From NCBI RefSeq assembly GCF_008831285.2, contig NC_045143.1, positions 21,352,854 to 21,416,853 on the forward strand: a stretch of 64,000 nt of DNA, in the 5' to 3' direction. The translations under genes were made by a program, and so were the position numbers. The notes beneath the pieces are model-generated. The model was not told the origin of the DNA, ran no database searches, and worked only from the letters and a program-made list of their open reading frames with translations. The DNA is from Nymphaea colorata (Eukaryota > Streptophyta > Magnoliopsida > Nymphaeales > Nymphaeaceae). Positions 35,786-49,919 of the stretch are shown one piece after another; the first letter of the stretch is position 1; each line of letters begins with the position of its first letter.

Positions 35786-37399
35786 TAGGGGAGAGAGTGG
35801 CCTAGTGGAAATCTGCGAATAACTTTGAAACTAAAATGTGAGCTTGGTAACTCAAAGTAAGTAAAATAATAATTTTTTTCCACTAAAGCAAACCTATCCT
35901 GAATTTGGTTAGACTTAATGATATATAGTCGAGCTAAAAATTGTAGTTCTCGGTTCTAGTGAGCTGACTTATAGGGAAAGCTGACTTAAACTGGTAAAAA
36001 TGGTTGGCGAGATGACTTTAACTACTCTTAGAGACTTGTAGAGCTAAGAATTACCCGATTTATGTTTGTTTAAATAATTACTAAGATTTCTAAGATTTTC
36101 TTACATTAGGGATAAAATGGTCATTTGACATGGTTGCGACAACTTAGGTGATCCTAGTCTAGGTATTAGATGTCTAAATAGGGTAAGTTTGACCCTGGTT
36201 TTCTATGGTTGGCTCCTACGCTTGAAATCATTTTTTAAAAGCTTAGTTCAAAACCTCCATGTATGAGGTAAAATGGTCATTTGGTCATGGTGAAAATTTT
36301 GAGAGTTAAAAAGACTTCGTGAGGTGCTTTTGAGGTCCATTTTTTGGGTGTGCCAAATTTCACTAAAAGGTTACTCAATTTGCCTTTGGAAAATCACATT
36401 TTCTAAAATTGACTAAATTGTATTTGAACATGTAAATGGAAATGGTACGAGTATAATGGGAAACAGAGATTTTGCGCTTATGTAGGAGCACTAAGCACAC
36501 TGGTACTCTCATTAATGACATTTTAATCAATCTGTGCGCTCAAATTGAAAATTGGTATTCCATATCTCTCAAAAATTAGTTCAAAAGTTACTATGACAAT
36601 GTCTAGATATGAAAACTCCATGAGCGACTGAAAATCTACAATGTGTGCTTAATCTGAAACAGAATTACTGAATTGAAAGCAAGAATCTGTTCGTAACTCA
36701 ATTTGGGCTAACTCACTCGAATCAGTGGAAAATGATGATCATACATGAGGAAATGGAAAAAACAAGGTGTCATTTCTTAAAATGATTGTCCTAACACTAG
36801 AATTGAGACTTCAAAAATGGAAATGGAGCTGGAGATAATATGCTTATGCTGAGGAGATCTTATCGTGGGTCTAGTCAAGTCTGCATGTGTTTTCATGACA
36901 ATAAATGATTGAAAAATGTGGGAAATTAGCTATTTCTAGATCATTTCTGACCAAATGTAAGCTAATAAACTTGTTTGGGTGTTTCCATTGACTTATACAA
37001 ATGGAAATAACCCCAATTGCTTAGTAATACAATTCTCAGGACTTCCATAGTTATTTGCAAAGCCAGAGAAAATGGATAAAATAAGTTGATCGGGAGCAAA
37101 ATGTTCATTTTCTATGTGATGATGAATTGAGTTCATGGCCCTTATATTTGATGTATGATCAGCTTTGGTGTAGTTCATGGCCCTTATATTTGAAATTCTT
37201 TTGGAATAATCAGTTAAATATCCCATTTAAGAATGGTAAAATAGTCATTTTTAACCAACTCTAAGCACAGTTTGGTTCATGCTATAGAAAGGCTATAAAC
37301 TAGGACAATTGGTATAACTAAAGGCCTAATTAGACAACCTCCAGTGAACCTGTAGTGTCGGTTCATTTGGGGTGATTCAACAGATGGGAGGCATGATCA

Positions 37400-38480
37400 T
37401 GCAGTGAGGTGGTTCTCCCTGTGCTTAGCTTTAGAGGAGGATGGGGCTGGTTTGAAAGATTTGAGTAGCCTTAATAATGCTTGGATGATCTAGTTGACAC
37501 TCAAGGCCAAGTTAATGGACTCCTTATGGTGCTACTTGTGTTGACAGAAGTATTTGTGCAACCATAGCCTTTGGTTGCAGACTCGCAGAACTTATTCCAC
37601 CTGGAGCCGGAAGGGTCTCATGTGGGGATGGGAGGAAATTTCTCATCTTGTCTCTTAGAAAGTGATTAATGTCTGATCAAAACAGTGCGGTTGGGGTCTG
37701 CTGTGCTACTTTTTTCAATGTTTGGAACCTCCAACATCTGTGAACTATAAGCAGAAGCTGGTGGGGGTGATTCACTCATAGAATTCTTGGGATGTGGAAG
37801 GTTTTTGGGTCTTTGAATTCCTTTAGCTATGAGGAGTGTTCGTTTCGTAACTAATAGAGACACTTTGTTATGGTCTGATTCGGTTGTGAGTAGTCTGAAA
37901 CTCTGAATTGAGTGTATATATATGAGCGCATTAAAGTGAAGATTTTGAGGCATGTGAGGGGAGCCATAGTATATAGAAACGACTCAATGGAGTGACAAAG
38001 TGGACATCGTATATTGCTCTGAAAGGTGGTACTCTCACCCAAGATCGCATAGAAAATTTTGGAGTCCCCCTTGCCAATCGGTGTCCTCTTTGTGAGAAGG
38101 AAGAGGAATTGATAGCCCATGTGTTCATTCATTGGTCTTTGGCGAGATCCATCAGGAAAGTCATCGGTTGCAAGTTTAATGTAATGGTGAAATTTGAACA
38201 ATCTACGATAGTCCTTATGAGTCCTGGTGCTGGGGCATTAAATTTAGATAGAAGGGGATGGTGTTTATGCTTTCCAAAGGTTATCTGGGAGCTCTGGCTA
38301 TGAAGGAATAAAAGAGTGTATGATGGGGATGTAGCGCAGAAATATGTTCAATGCAAACCTTTGTAGGAAGATTGTTAAAGAATTGATGATAAATGCGTGT
38401 TGGGGGGTGGTGAGTAAGTAGGAGATTTTGGCTTGGTTGGATTCTGGCATTCATCATGATCCTTAGCTATCATTTGATGG
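37400..38480 (+). pseudogene. LINE (non-LTR retrotransposon) 3' remnant, copy 1
   Basis: The open part, 37992-38303, has the zf-RVT signature that closes the reverse transcriptase of plant L1-type LINEs: RIENFGVPLANRCPLCEKEE then ELIAHVFIHW. The last zinc ligand, usually H-C, reads H-W. The downstream wording WELWL-RNKRVYDG continues the family pattern after a stop. Upstream to about 37400, short runs (SKFMDSLWCYLC region, TWSRKGLMWGWEEISHLVS) fit the preceding segment but are broken. The catalytic palm with F/YADD is absent, so this is a 5'-truncated dead copy. Confidence 0.65.
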
Positions 38481-39065
38481 TTTCAGTCTGATCATACACT
38501 CTGCCTGCAGATGGATTGGAGACTCTCATAAGGTAGGATGCGGGGTTTTTGATTCTGGAGTTTTGTATGTCCCAGTCAAGACTATGTTAGGTTGCCAAGG
38601 AGATCTTAGTTGGAATTTTTTGTAGCCTACCATGATTTAATGGGGTGGTTGGCATTTCAGCGGCTCCCATAGACTGGAGGAACGCATGGTTTCACTGCAT
38701 GAAAGATGTTGATTAAGTGCCTCACGGATCTGGGGATCATGTTCTTTCAAGGAAGATTTTTGTTCTGGTGCATTGCAATCCTGCATTTCAGGTAGTGAAA
38801 GTCTCGCATCGCTGCATTGATTTGCATTCTTCTGTTGAATGGTTGACTCCTTAAAGGTGTCCGTGTTGGCTATTTTTTCTGTACATTCTTTTAATTTTGT
38901 TGAACAAATTGAGAGACTGCTCCTCCCAGCCGTTTATTAAGCAAAGCAATTTTGAGCTCATATTTGAATCTAGGTTCCATTTGATAGCTTCAGATCTAAG
39001 GATCCGGAGCTGATTTTTAATACTTGGATCATAGAGCCAAGGATTTCAAAAACACGGTTTCTAGT

Positions 39066-40135
39066 ATGGGTGAACATGAGCTGAGTCGAGCCCAAGCTTG
39101 GTCAGCTCGAACTCCGCTCGCCTTCTATACTGCACAACTCGAGCTCGAATCAAGTTATATAATGTCAACCCGAGCTCGGCTCAATCAAGCGTGTCAGAGC
39201 TCCAGCTCATTTAACTAGTATATAAGCGTGTCTTTTATATGCTATGGCAAAATATGGCAGCGAGCATTTTGCTGCTATGGAAGAGATGAAGCAGAGTATA
39301 TGCAGAAAAAGAAAATCATATGAGATATTTGGATTTTAAGTTTCGGGTTTTCAAGTAACTCTCGCTCATGCTCAGTGCTGAATGAAGGTTTCAGATCGCT
39401 TGCCGGAATGAGGGTTTCATGAACCTGAAACCCCTCGCTCCAGCGCCACCCTTTGCTGAGCGAAGGTTCTGTTTAATCTGAAACCCCTTGCTGTGTGAGG
39501 TTTTCAGATTGATTTGAAACCCTTTGCTTTGCTGAGCGAGGGTTCATACCTCACTCGCTGCGAACGAGGGTGTTTTGAAACCCTCGCTTGTTGGAGCAAG
39601 GTTTTGAAGAAAGAAACCCTTGCTCCAGTGAATGAGGGTTTTAGATTCCAAAGCTCCAGCGAACGAGGGTTTCATTGCTCACTCGCTGCGAGCGAAGGTG
39701 TTCTGAAACCACGTTTGTTGAAGCAATGGTTTTGAAGAAACCCTCACTCCAATGAGCGACCCTCAACTTAGAGTTAGAGAGAGGGAGAAGAGAGAGAGGT
39801 GTACCTTGACAGCTTTGCAGCAGCAAATAAGAAGGGCAACGGTGCTATTGGGCATTTGGATGAGACGCTTTTCATTTGATGAAGTATTGAAGAAGAAAGA
39901 GAGGAGAGAGAACGCACGGATGGCATGAAAAGTGAAATGGAAAAAACAAATAACTACTACTTTTGCTCGAGGCAAGTCGAGCTTAACACATTTGAGTTCA
40001 ATGAATTCGAACTCAGCTCGACTAAAAAAAGAGTTGAAAAATGAGCTCGAGTTTGGCTCGTTTATTGAAATAGTTGGCTCGAACTCGGTTTTGAGTTGAG
40101 GTTTAACGAGCTGTGCTCAGCTTGTTGTTCACCCT
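39066..40135. mobile_element. CGAGC-rich inverted-repeat element, copy 1
   Basis: Inward-facing ends GGGTGAACATGAGCTGAG (39068) and, on the minus strand, AGGGTGAACAACAAGCTGAG (40135). Subterminal DNA on both sides is packed with GAGCTCGA / CTCGAGC words. The outer words AAACACGGTT and CTAG are also inverted, so the terminal invert may reach about 36 bp. Composition recalls plant hAT MITEs with GAGCTCGAGC subterminal motifs. No transposase is present. Confidence 0.55.
39350..39770. repeat. GAAACCCTCGCT-type minisatellite, copy 1
   Basis: About twenty degenerate copies, in both orientations, of a GAAACCCTCGCTC / GAGCGAGGGTTTC word. Each half-unit can pair with its neighbour, so the block is richly palindromic. 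The 73-codon frame 39514-39735 is a by-product (repeats of ERGF and E-G-F words). Confidence 0.7.
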
Positions 40136-40277
40136 CTAGCAACCGTGTTTGGTAATGAAAAGCTTGCATCCTCACCCTCTCTCTCTCTCTCATCCCTGAC
40201 CATGGCAGTGTCTTTTTTCTTTTTCCCGGATCTCCTCGTCATCATAAGCAAAGGGCATCTTCTATGGCTGAGCTCTC

Positions 40278-40377
40278 NNNNNNNNNNNNNNNNNNNNNNN
40301 NNNNNNNNNNNNNNNNNNNNNNNNNNNNNNNNNNNNNNNNNNNNNNNNNNNNNNNNNNNNNNNNNNNNNNNNNNNNN
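40278..40377. other. Assembly gap of exactly 100 N
   Basis: One hundred N, the conventional placeholder for a gap of unknown size between contigs. A frame spanning it (40145-40387) is meaningless. Confidence 0.99.
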
Positions 40378-41837
40378 GTCGAGCTAAAAATTGAGTTCTC
40401 GGTTCTGGTGAGCTGACTTATAGGGAAAGCTGACTTAAATGGTAAAAATGGTTGGCGAGATGACTTTAACTACTCTTAGAGACTTGTAGAGCTAAGAATT
40501 ACCCGATTTATGTTTGTTTTAAATCATTACTAAGATTTCTAAGATTTTCTTACATTAGGGATAAAATGGTCATTTGACATGGTTGCGACAACTTAGGTGA
40601 TCCTAGTCTAGGTATTAGATGTCTAAATAGGGTAAGTTTGACCCTGGTTTTCTATGGTTGGCTCCTACGTTTGAAATCATTTTTTAAAAGCTCAGTTCAA
40701 AACCTCCATGTATGAGGTAAAATGGTCATTTGGTCATGGTGAAAATTTTTGAGAGTTAAAAGACTTCGTGAGGTGCTTTTGAGGTCCATTTTTTGGTGTG
40801 CCAAATTTCACTAAAGGTTACTCAATTTGCCTTTGGAAAATCACATTTTCTAAAATTGACTAAATTGTATTTGAACATGTAATGGAAATGGTACGAGTAT
40901 AATGGGAAACAGAGATTTGCGCTTATGTAGGAGCACTAAGCACACTGGTACTCTCATTAAATGACATTTTAATCATCTGTGCGCTCAAATTGAAAATTGG
41001 TATTCCATATCTCTCAAAAATTAGTTCAAAAGTTACTATGAAATGTCTAGATATGAAACTCCATGAGCGACTGAAAATCTACAATGTGTGCTTAATCTGA
41101 AACAGAATTACTGAATTGAAAGCAAGAATCTGTTCGTAACTCAATTTGGGCTAACTCACTCGAATCAGTGGAAAATGATGATCATACATGAGGAAATGGA
41201 AAAAACAAGGTGTCATTTCTTAAAATGATTGTCCTAACACTAGAATTGAGACTTCAAAAATGGAAATGGAGCTGGAGATAATATGCTTATGCTGAGGAGA
41301 TCTTATCGTGGGTCTAGTCAAGTCTGCATGTGTTTTCATGACAATAAATGATTGAAAAATGTGGGAAATTAGCTATTTCTAGATCATTTCTGACCAAATG
41401 TAAGCTAATAAACTTGTTTGGGTGTTTCCATTGACTTATACAAATGGAAATAACCCCAATTGCTTAGTAATACAATTCTCAGGACTTCCATAGTTATTTG
41501 CAAAGCCAGAGAAAATGGATAAAATAAGTTGATCGGGAGCAAAATGTTCATTTTCTATGTGATGATGATTGAGTTCATGGCCTTATTTTGATGTATGATC
41601 AGCTTGGTGTAGTTCATGGCCCTTATATTTGAAATTCTTTTGGAATAATCAGTTAAATATCCCATTTAAGAATGGTAAAATAGTCATTTTTAACCAACTC
41701 TAAGCACAGTTTGGTTCATGCTATAGAAAGGCTATAAACTAGGACAATTGGTATAACTAAAGGCCTAATTAGACAACTCCAGTGAACCTGTAGTGTCGGT
41801 TCATTTGGGGTGATTCAACAGATGGGAGGCATGATCA

Positions 41838-42930
41838 TGCAGTGAGGTGGTTCTCCCTGTGCTTAGCTTTAGAGGAGGATGGGGCTGGTTTGAAAGATTT
41901 GAGTAGCCTTAATAATGCTTGGATGATCTAGTTGACACTCAAGGCCAAGTTAATGGACTCCTTATGGTGCTACTTGTGTTGACAGAAGTATTTGTGCAAC
42001 CATAGCCTTTGGTTGCAGACTCGCAGAACTTATTCCACCTGGAGCCGGAAGGGTCTCATGTGGGGATGGGAGGAAATTTCTCATCTTGTCTCTTAGAAAG
42101 TGATTAATGTCTGATCAAAACAGTGCGGTTGGGGTCTGCTGTGCTACTTTTTTCAATGTTTGGAACCTCCAACATCTGTGAACTATAAGCAGAAGCTGGT
42201 GGGGGTGATTCACTCATAGAATTCTTGGGATGTGGAAGGTTTTTGGGTCTTTGAATTCCTTTAGCTATGAGGAGTGTTCGTTTCGTAACTAATAGAGACA
42301 CTTTGTTATGGTCTGATTCGGTTGTGAGTAGTCTGAAACTCTGAATTGAGTGTATATATATGAGCGCATTAAAGTGAAGATTTTGAGGCATGTGAGGGGA
42401 GCCATAGTATATAGAAACGACTCAATGGAGTGACAAAGTGGACATCGTATATTGCTCTGAAAGGTGGTACTCTCACCCAAGATCGCATAGAAAATTTTGG
42501 AGTCCCCCTTGCCAATCGGTGTCCTCTTTGTGAGAAGGAAGAGGAATTGATAGCCCATGTGTTCATTCATTGGTCTTTGGCGAGATCCATCAGGAAAGTC
42601 ATCGGTTGCAAGTTTAATGTAATGGTGAAATTTGAACAATCTACGATAGTCCTTATGAGTCCTGGTGCTGGGGCATTAAATTTAGATAGAAGGGGATGGT
42701 GTTTATGCTTTCCAAAGGTTATCTGGGAGCTCTGGCTATGAAGGAATAAAAGAGTGTATGATGGGGATGTAGCGCAGAAATATGTTCAATGCAAACCTTT
42801 GTAGGAAGATTGTTAAAGAATTGATGATAAATGCGTGTTGGGGGTGGTGAGTAAGTAGGAGATTTTGGCTTGGTTGGATTCTGGCATTCATCATGATCCT
42901 TAGCTATCATTTGATGGTTTCAGTCTGATC
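41838..42930 (+). pseudogene. LINE 3' remnant, copy 2 (same sequence as copy 1)
   Basis: The frame 42430-42741 has the same translation as 37992-38303. It is very likely the same locus assembled twice. Confidence 0.65.
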
Positions 42931-43502
42931 ATACACTCTGCCTGCAGATGGATTGGAGACTCTCATAAGGTAGGATGCGGGGTTTTTGATTCTGGAGTTT
43001 TGTATGTCCCAGTCAGACTATGTTAGGTGCCAAGGAGATCTTAGTTGGAATTTTTTGTAGCCTACCATGATTTAATGGGGTGGTTGGCATTTCAGCGGCT
43101 CCCATAGACTGGAGGAACGCATGGTTTCACTGCATGAAAGATGTTGATTAAGTGCCTCACGGATCTGGGGATCATGTTCTTTCAAGGAAGATTTTTGTTC
43201 TGGTGCATTGCAATCCTGCATTTCAGGTAGTGAAAGTCTCGCATCGCTGCATTGATTTGCATTCTTCTGTTGAATGGTTGACTCCTTAAAGGTGTCCGTG
43301 TTGGCTATTTTTTCTGTACATTCTTTTAATTTTGTTGAACAAATTGAGAGACTGCTCCTCCCAGCCGTTTATTAAGCAAAGCAATTTTGAGCTCATATTT
43401 GAATCTAGGTTCCATTTGATAGCTTCAGATCTAAGGATCCGGAGCTGATTTTTAATACTTGGATCATAGAGCCAAGGATTTCAAAAACACGGTTTCTAGT
43501 AT

Positions 43503-44576
43503 GGGTGAACATGAGCTGAGTCGAGCCCAAGCTTGGTCAGCTCGAACTCCGCTCGCCTTCTATACTGCACAACTCGAGCTCGAATCAAGTTATATAATGT
43601 CAACCCGAGCTCGGCTCAATCAAGCGTGTCAGAGCTCCAGCTCATTTAACTAGTATATAAGCGTGTCTTTTATATGCTATGGCAAAATATGGCAGCGAGC
43701 ATTTTGCTGCTATGGAAGAGATGAAGCAGAGTATATGCAGAAAAAGAAAAATCATATGAGATATTTGGATTTTAAGTTTCGGGTTTTCAAGTAACTCTCG
43801 CTCATGCTCAGTGCTGAATGAAGGTTTCAGATCGCTTGCCGGAATGAGGGTTTCATGAACCTGAAACCCCTCGCTCCAGCGCCACCCTTTGCTGAGCGAA
43901 GGTTTCTGTTTAATCTGAAACCCCTTGCTGTGTGAGGTTTTCAGATTGATTTGAAACCCTTTGCTTTGCTGAGCGAGGGTTCATACCTCACTCGCTGCGA
44001 ACGAGGGTGTTTTGAAACCCTCGCTTGTTGGAGCAAGGTTTTGAAGAAAGAAACCCTTGCTCCAGTGAATGAGGGTTTTAGATTCCAAAGCTCCAGCGAA
44101 CGAGGGTTTCATTGCTCACTCGCTGCGAGCGAAGGTGTTCTGAAACCACGTTTGTTGAAGCAATGGTTTTGAAGAAACCCTCACTCCAATGAGCGACCCT
44201 CAACTTAGAGTTAGAGAGAGGGAGAAAGAGAGAGAGGTGTACCTTGACAGCTTTGCAGCAGCAAATAAGAAGGGCAACGGTGCTATTGGGCATTTGGATG
44301 AGACGCTTTTCATTTGGATGAAGTATTGAAGAAGAAAGAGAGGAGAGAGAACGCACGGGATGGCATGAAAAGTGAAATGGAAAAAACAAAATAACTACTA
44401 CTTTTGCTCGAGGCAAGTCGAGCTTAACACATTTGAGTTCAATGAATTCGAACTCAGCTCGACTAAAAAAAGAGTTGAAAAATGAGCTCGAGTTTGGCTC
44501 GTTTATTGAAATAGTTGGCTCGAACTCGGTTTTGAGTTGAGGTTTAACGAGCTGTGCTCAGCTTGTTGTTCACCCT
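43503..44576. mobile_element. CGAGC-rich inverted-repeat element, copy 2
   Basis: Same element as 39066-40135 in the second assembly copy, differing by a few single-base indels (for example near 43749, 44225 and 44319). Confidence 0.55.
43788..44208. repeat. GAAACCCTCGCT-type minisatellite, copy 2
   Basis: Second assembly copy of 39350-39770. Confidence 0.7.
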
Positions 44577-44852
44577 CTAGCAACCGTGTTTGGTAATGAA
44601 AAGCTTGCATCCTCACCCTCTCTCTCTCTCTCATCCCTGACCATGGCAGTGTCTTTTTTCTTTTTCCCGGATCTCCTTGTCATCATAAGCAAAGGGCATC
44701 TTCTATGGCTGAGCTCTCTCTTTTCAGTGGTGGTGGCTGTTTTTTTTTTTTTACTGATCTCCTCTTCATCATCACAGACGAAGGGCATCTTTTGTGGGTG
44801 AGTTCTCTCTTTTCAAGTGTCTGCAGATATACTCGAAGATGGTCACGCAAGT

Positions 44853-44953
44853 CATCTACCTCCCTCTCCCCCTGTTCCTCCCTCCCTCCCTCTATCCCTC
44901 TCCCTCTCCCTTTCCCTCCCTCCCTCCTTCTCTATCTCTCTCTCTCTCTGTTT
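44853..44953. repeat. Pyrimidine microsatellite (CCCT/CTCT)n
   Basis: About 100 bp of C and T only, in CCCT, CTCCC and CTCTCT units. A second CT run lies at about 45100-45140. It makes the 118-codon frame 44705-45061, which is compositional. Confidence 0.85.
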
Positions 44954-45493
44954 GAAATCATCAACAGTGGCGATGGTTTTTATTTCTCTTTCTTGAAATC
45001 CTCTGGCTCATCAAAAGTGTTGAAGTTCCCTGCACTTAGAAGTGTCAAGGGTAGTGTCTAAGGAAGGCTTGGAGCTATCATCTCCATCGACTGAGCTTCA
45101 ACATCTCTCTCTTTCTCTTGCTCTCTCTCTCTTTCTCTCGCTCAAAAAGCATTTCTGAAACCATTGCATTGCCAACAGTTTATTTTCGTAGTGTGCTTTG
45201 GTGGAGAGAAAGGGCCATGGACAGCCGATAGTTTCAACTGCTTTTTGAAATATTTTGATTATCATATCTTCTAGTTGGTTTTAGGTGGGAAGAAAGGGCC
45301 ATGGCAGGAGATAGGTCGATAATGTGAGATCCACACAAGTGATGAGATGGGGGTGGCTCGATTTCTAATCCATGTATTTCACTCCACACAGATTTGAAAT
45401 TTGTGGATCAGAGATCCACAGTTTGTTTCATCGTGGATCTTCCGAGTAGATCCAACCTTGGCTCTGAGATCCAAAGTAATCAAACACGGCCTA

Positions 45494-46925
45494 AGGTTTC
45501 TCTTGTGGATCTAATTTGAACTAAATTCCTTCTATTTTGAACAAAGTTTTGACTATGAAAATGTGACGCAATTCATGATTCACGGTAATTGGCTTCCGGA
45601 CCTTTTTATAATAATAACACAAACTTATTTGTGGATTCTTTGTTGGGGTCTACTTTTTGCTTACGATTTCAAACTAATACAATCTTATTGCAATTTATCT
45701 AAGGACTCTGTTTTTTAATTTAAATGGCAAAATGAAGGCATGAAGTAAAATTCCTATTTTAAAAAGGGAAATGTTAGCTGAAGTCATAAAAAGTAATTTT
45801 GTGATAAGAGGATCGTATTAAAACAAAGAAATCAGCTTGGCTCCCCATATTAGTGGATGTTGGATTGAAATCTGTATTTGATAGCTTTTACGAAAACCAT
45901 GTTATTTAAAAAAATATGATCTGGTCCACTTTTAAAATTATAGACAAGGTAGGCTTGGAAATGAATTTTTTTTGGAATTTATTTAAAGCACCAAAAACGT
46001 TTTTTCTTTGAAAATGCTTTGCATTAGTTTTTTGTCAAATGCAATAAATGAACGCGTTGGACACATAATTACCGAAAAACATTTGATCCAGATAATATCT
46101 TTTAATAAATAGGAAATGACAAAATTATTTAGGAGAAATTAAATGGTGTTTTCCAAATTCTCCTGTCTTTCTACAGAATCTGATGGTGCTGGCATACTTA
46201 ACACATTTTTTTTCACTTTGAATCAATTCATTTTTTATAAAGAAAATTATGAATCATTTTAATTCCATATTTTTAATTTTCCTTTTTTTGACGTTGTTTT
46301 ATATCGTTGATTTTCTTTGTTCTACATTGAAACAATTAAAATTTAAAACTATGTAAAATACATTTTGTAAATTGTATATTTCTATCACTTGACATGATAA
46401 ATTTAGGTCGAGGAACGTAGGTTAGTGTTATTAATTATTAATATCGTTCAGCATCGGTGGATGTGGGTTGAATCAGCCATCTTGCCAATACGATGCAAGG
46501 CTAATAATTATCATTTTTCTTCTTTTTGTCATATTTAAAATCAATGAAATTAGTTTGAATTATTCTTTAATTCAAGAATTTTAAAAATAAGGTGACAGAC
46601 TGATACGTCCCATGTATTCAAAGGAACACCACCCATGGAATACAATTGGATATTTCAACACATGAAGCATAGGTATGGTTACCTGTATCTTCCTCTAGCT
46701 ACCCATTTTTATATGGATTTGGTATTTACTGATGAAGTCAAAGTAACAATGAACCCAATAAATTGTGAGCATTATATTTGGCCTAGGGGGAAGAATAACA
46801 GTTATAAAAAATCCTGCTCTGGCCAATACTGACTTTACCCAATGGCCTATACAGATGTCATTGATAATTTCCATATTGCACTTTCCATCCTTCAAGGCTA
46901 CAGCAAAAGAAGAATGAAGACATTC
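45494..46925. other. AT-rich DNA, no gene
   Basis: No frame with family signature. It lies downstream of the demethylase pseudogene and contains no recognisable last exon of it. Confidence 0.5.
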
Positions 46926-46930
46926 TTACC

Positions 46931-49915
<2,985 letters not shown>

Positions 49916-49919
49916 CTAA

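Larger units (their letters stand above)
35928..40277. repeat. Copy 1 of a 4.35 kb near-identical block, ending at the N gap
   Basis: Begins GTCGAGCTAAAAATTG and ends GGCTGAGCTCTC at the first N. It is collinear with 40378-44718. The offset between copies falls from 4450 at the start to 4438 at 37992 and 4435 at 39024, then rises to 4441 at the end. Copy 2 therefore lost bases mainly in its first 2 kb and copy 1 mainly in its last 1 kb. Confidence 0.95.
40378..44718. repeat. Copy 2 of the 4.35 kb block, starting at the N gap
   Basis: Starts at the first base after the N run and matches copy 1 to its last base. The sequence then continues into unique DNA. Single-base deletions relative to copy 1 cluster at 40380-41640 (for example near 41570-41610). 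See copy 1. Confidence 0.95.
43408..45490. mobile_element. 2.1 kb TIR element (Harbinger- or hAT-like MITE) with a nested element
   Basis: The left end GGTTCCATTTGATAGCTTCA and the right end (minus) GGCCGTGTTTGATTACTTTG share a diverged invert of about 35 bp, including GATCT-AG-CC. A CTA flanks both sides (43405-43407, 45491-45493), as in PIF/Harbinger insertions. Its left part is also seen in copy 1 from about 38971 to the gap. The interior carries the nested element 43503-44576, pyrimidine microsatellites and no transposase. Confidence 0.45.

Noticed and set aside
40145-40387. 80-codon frame spanning the N run
   Set aside because: It is open only because N codons cannot be stops.
35928-44718. 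A recent segmental duplication of a LINE-containing block
   Set aside because: Both copies end exactly at the 100-N gap and indels cluster at the contig ends, so an assembly artefact is far more likely.
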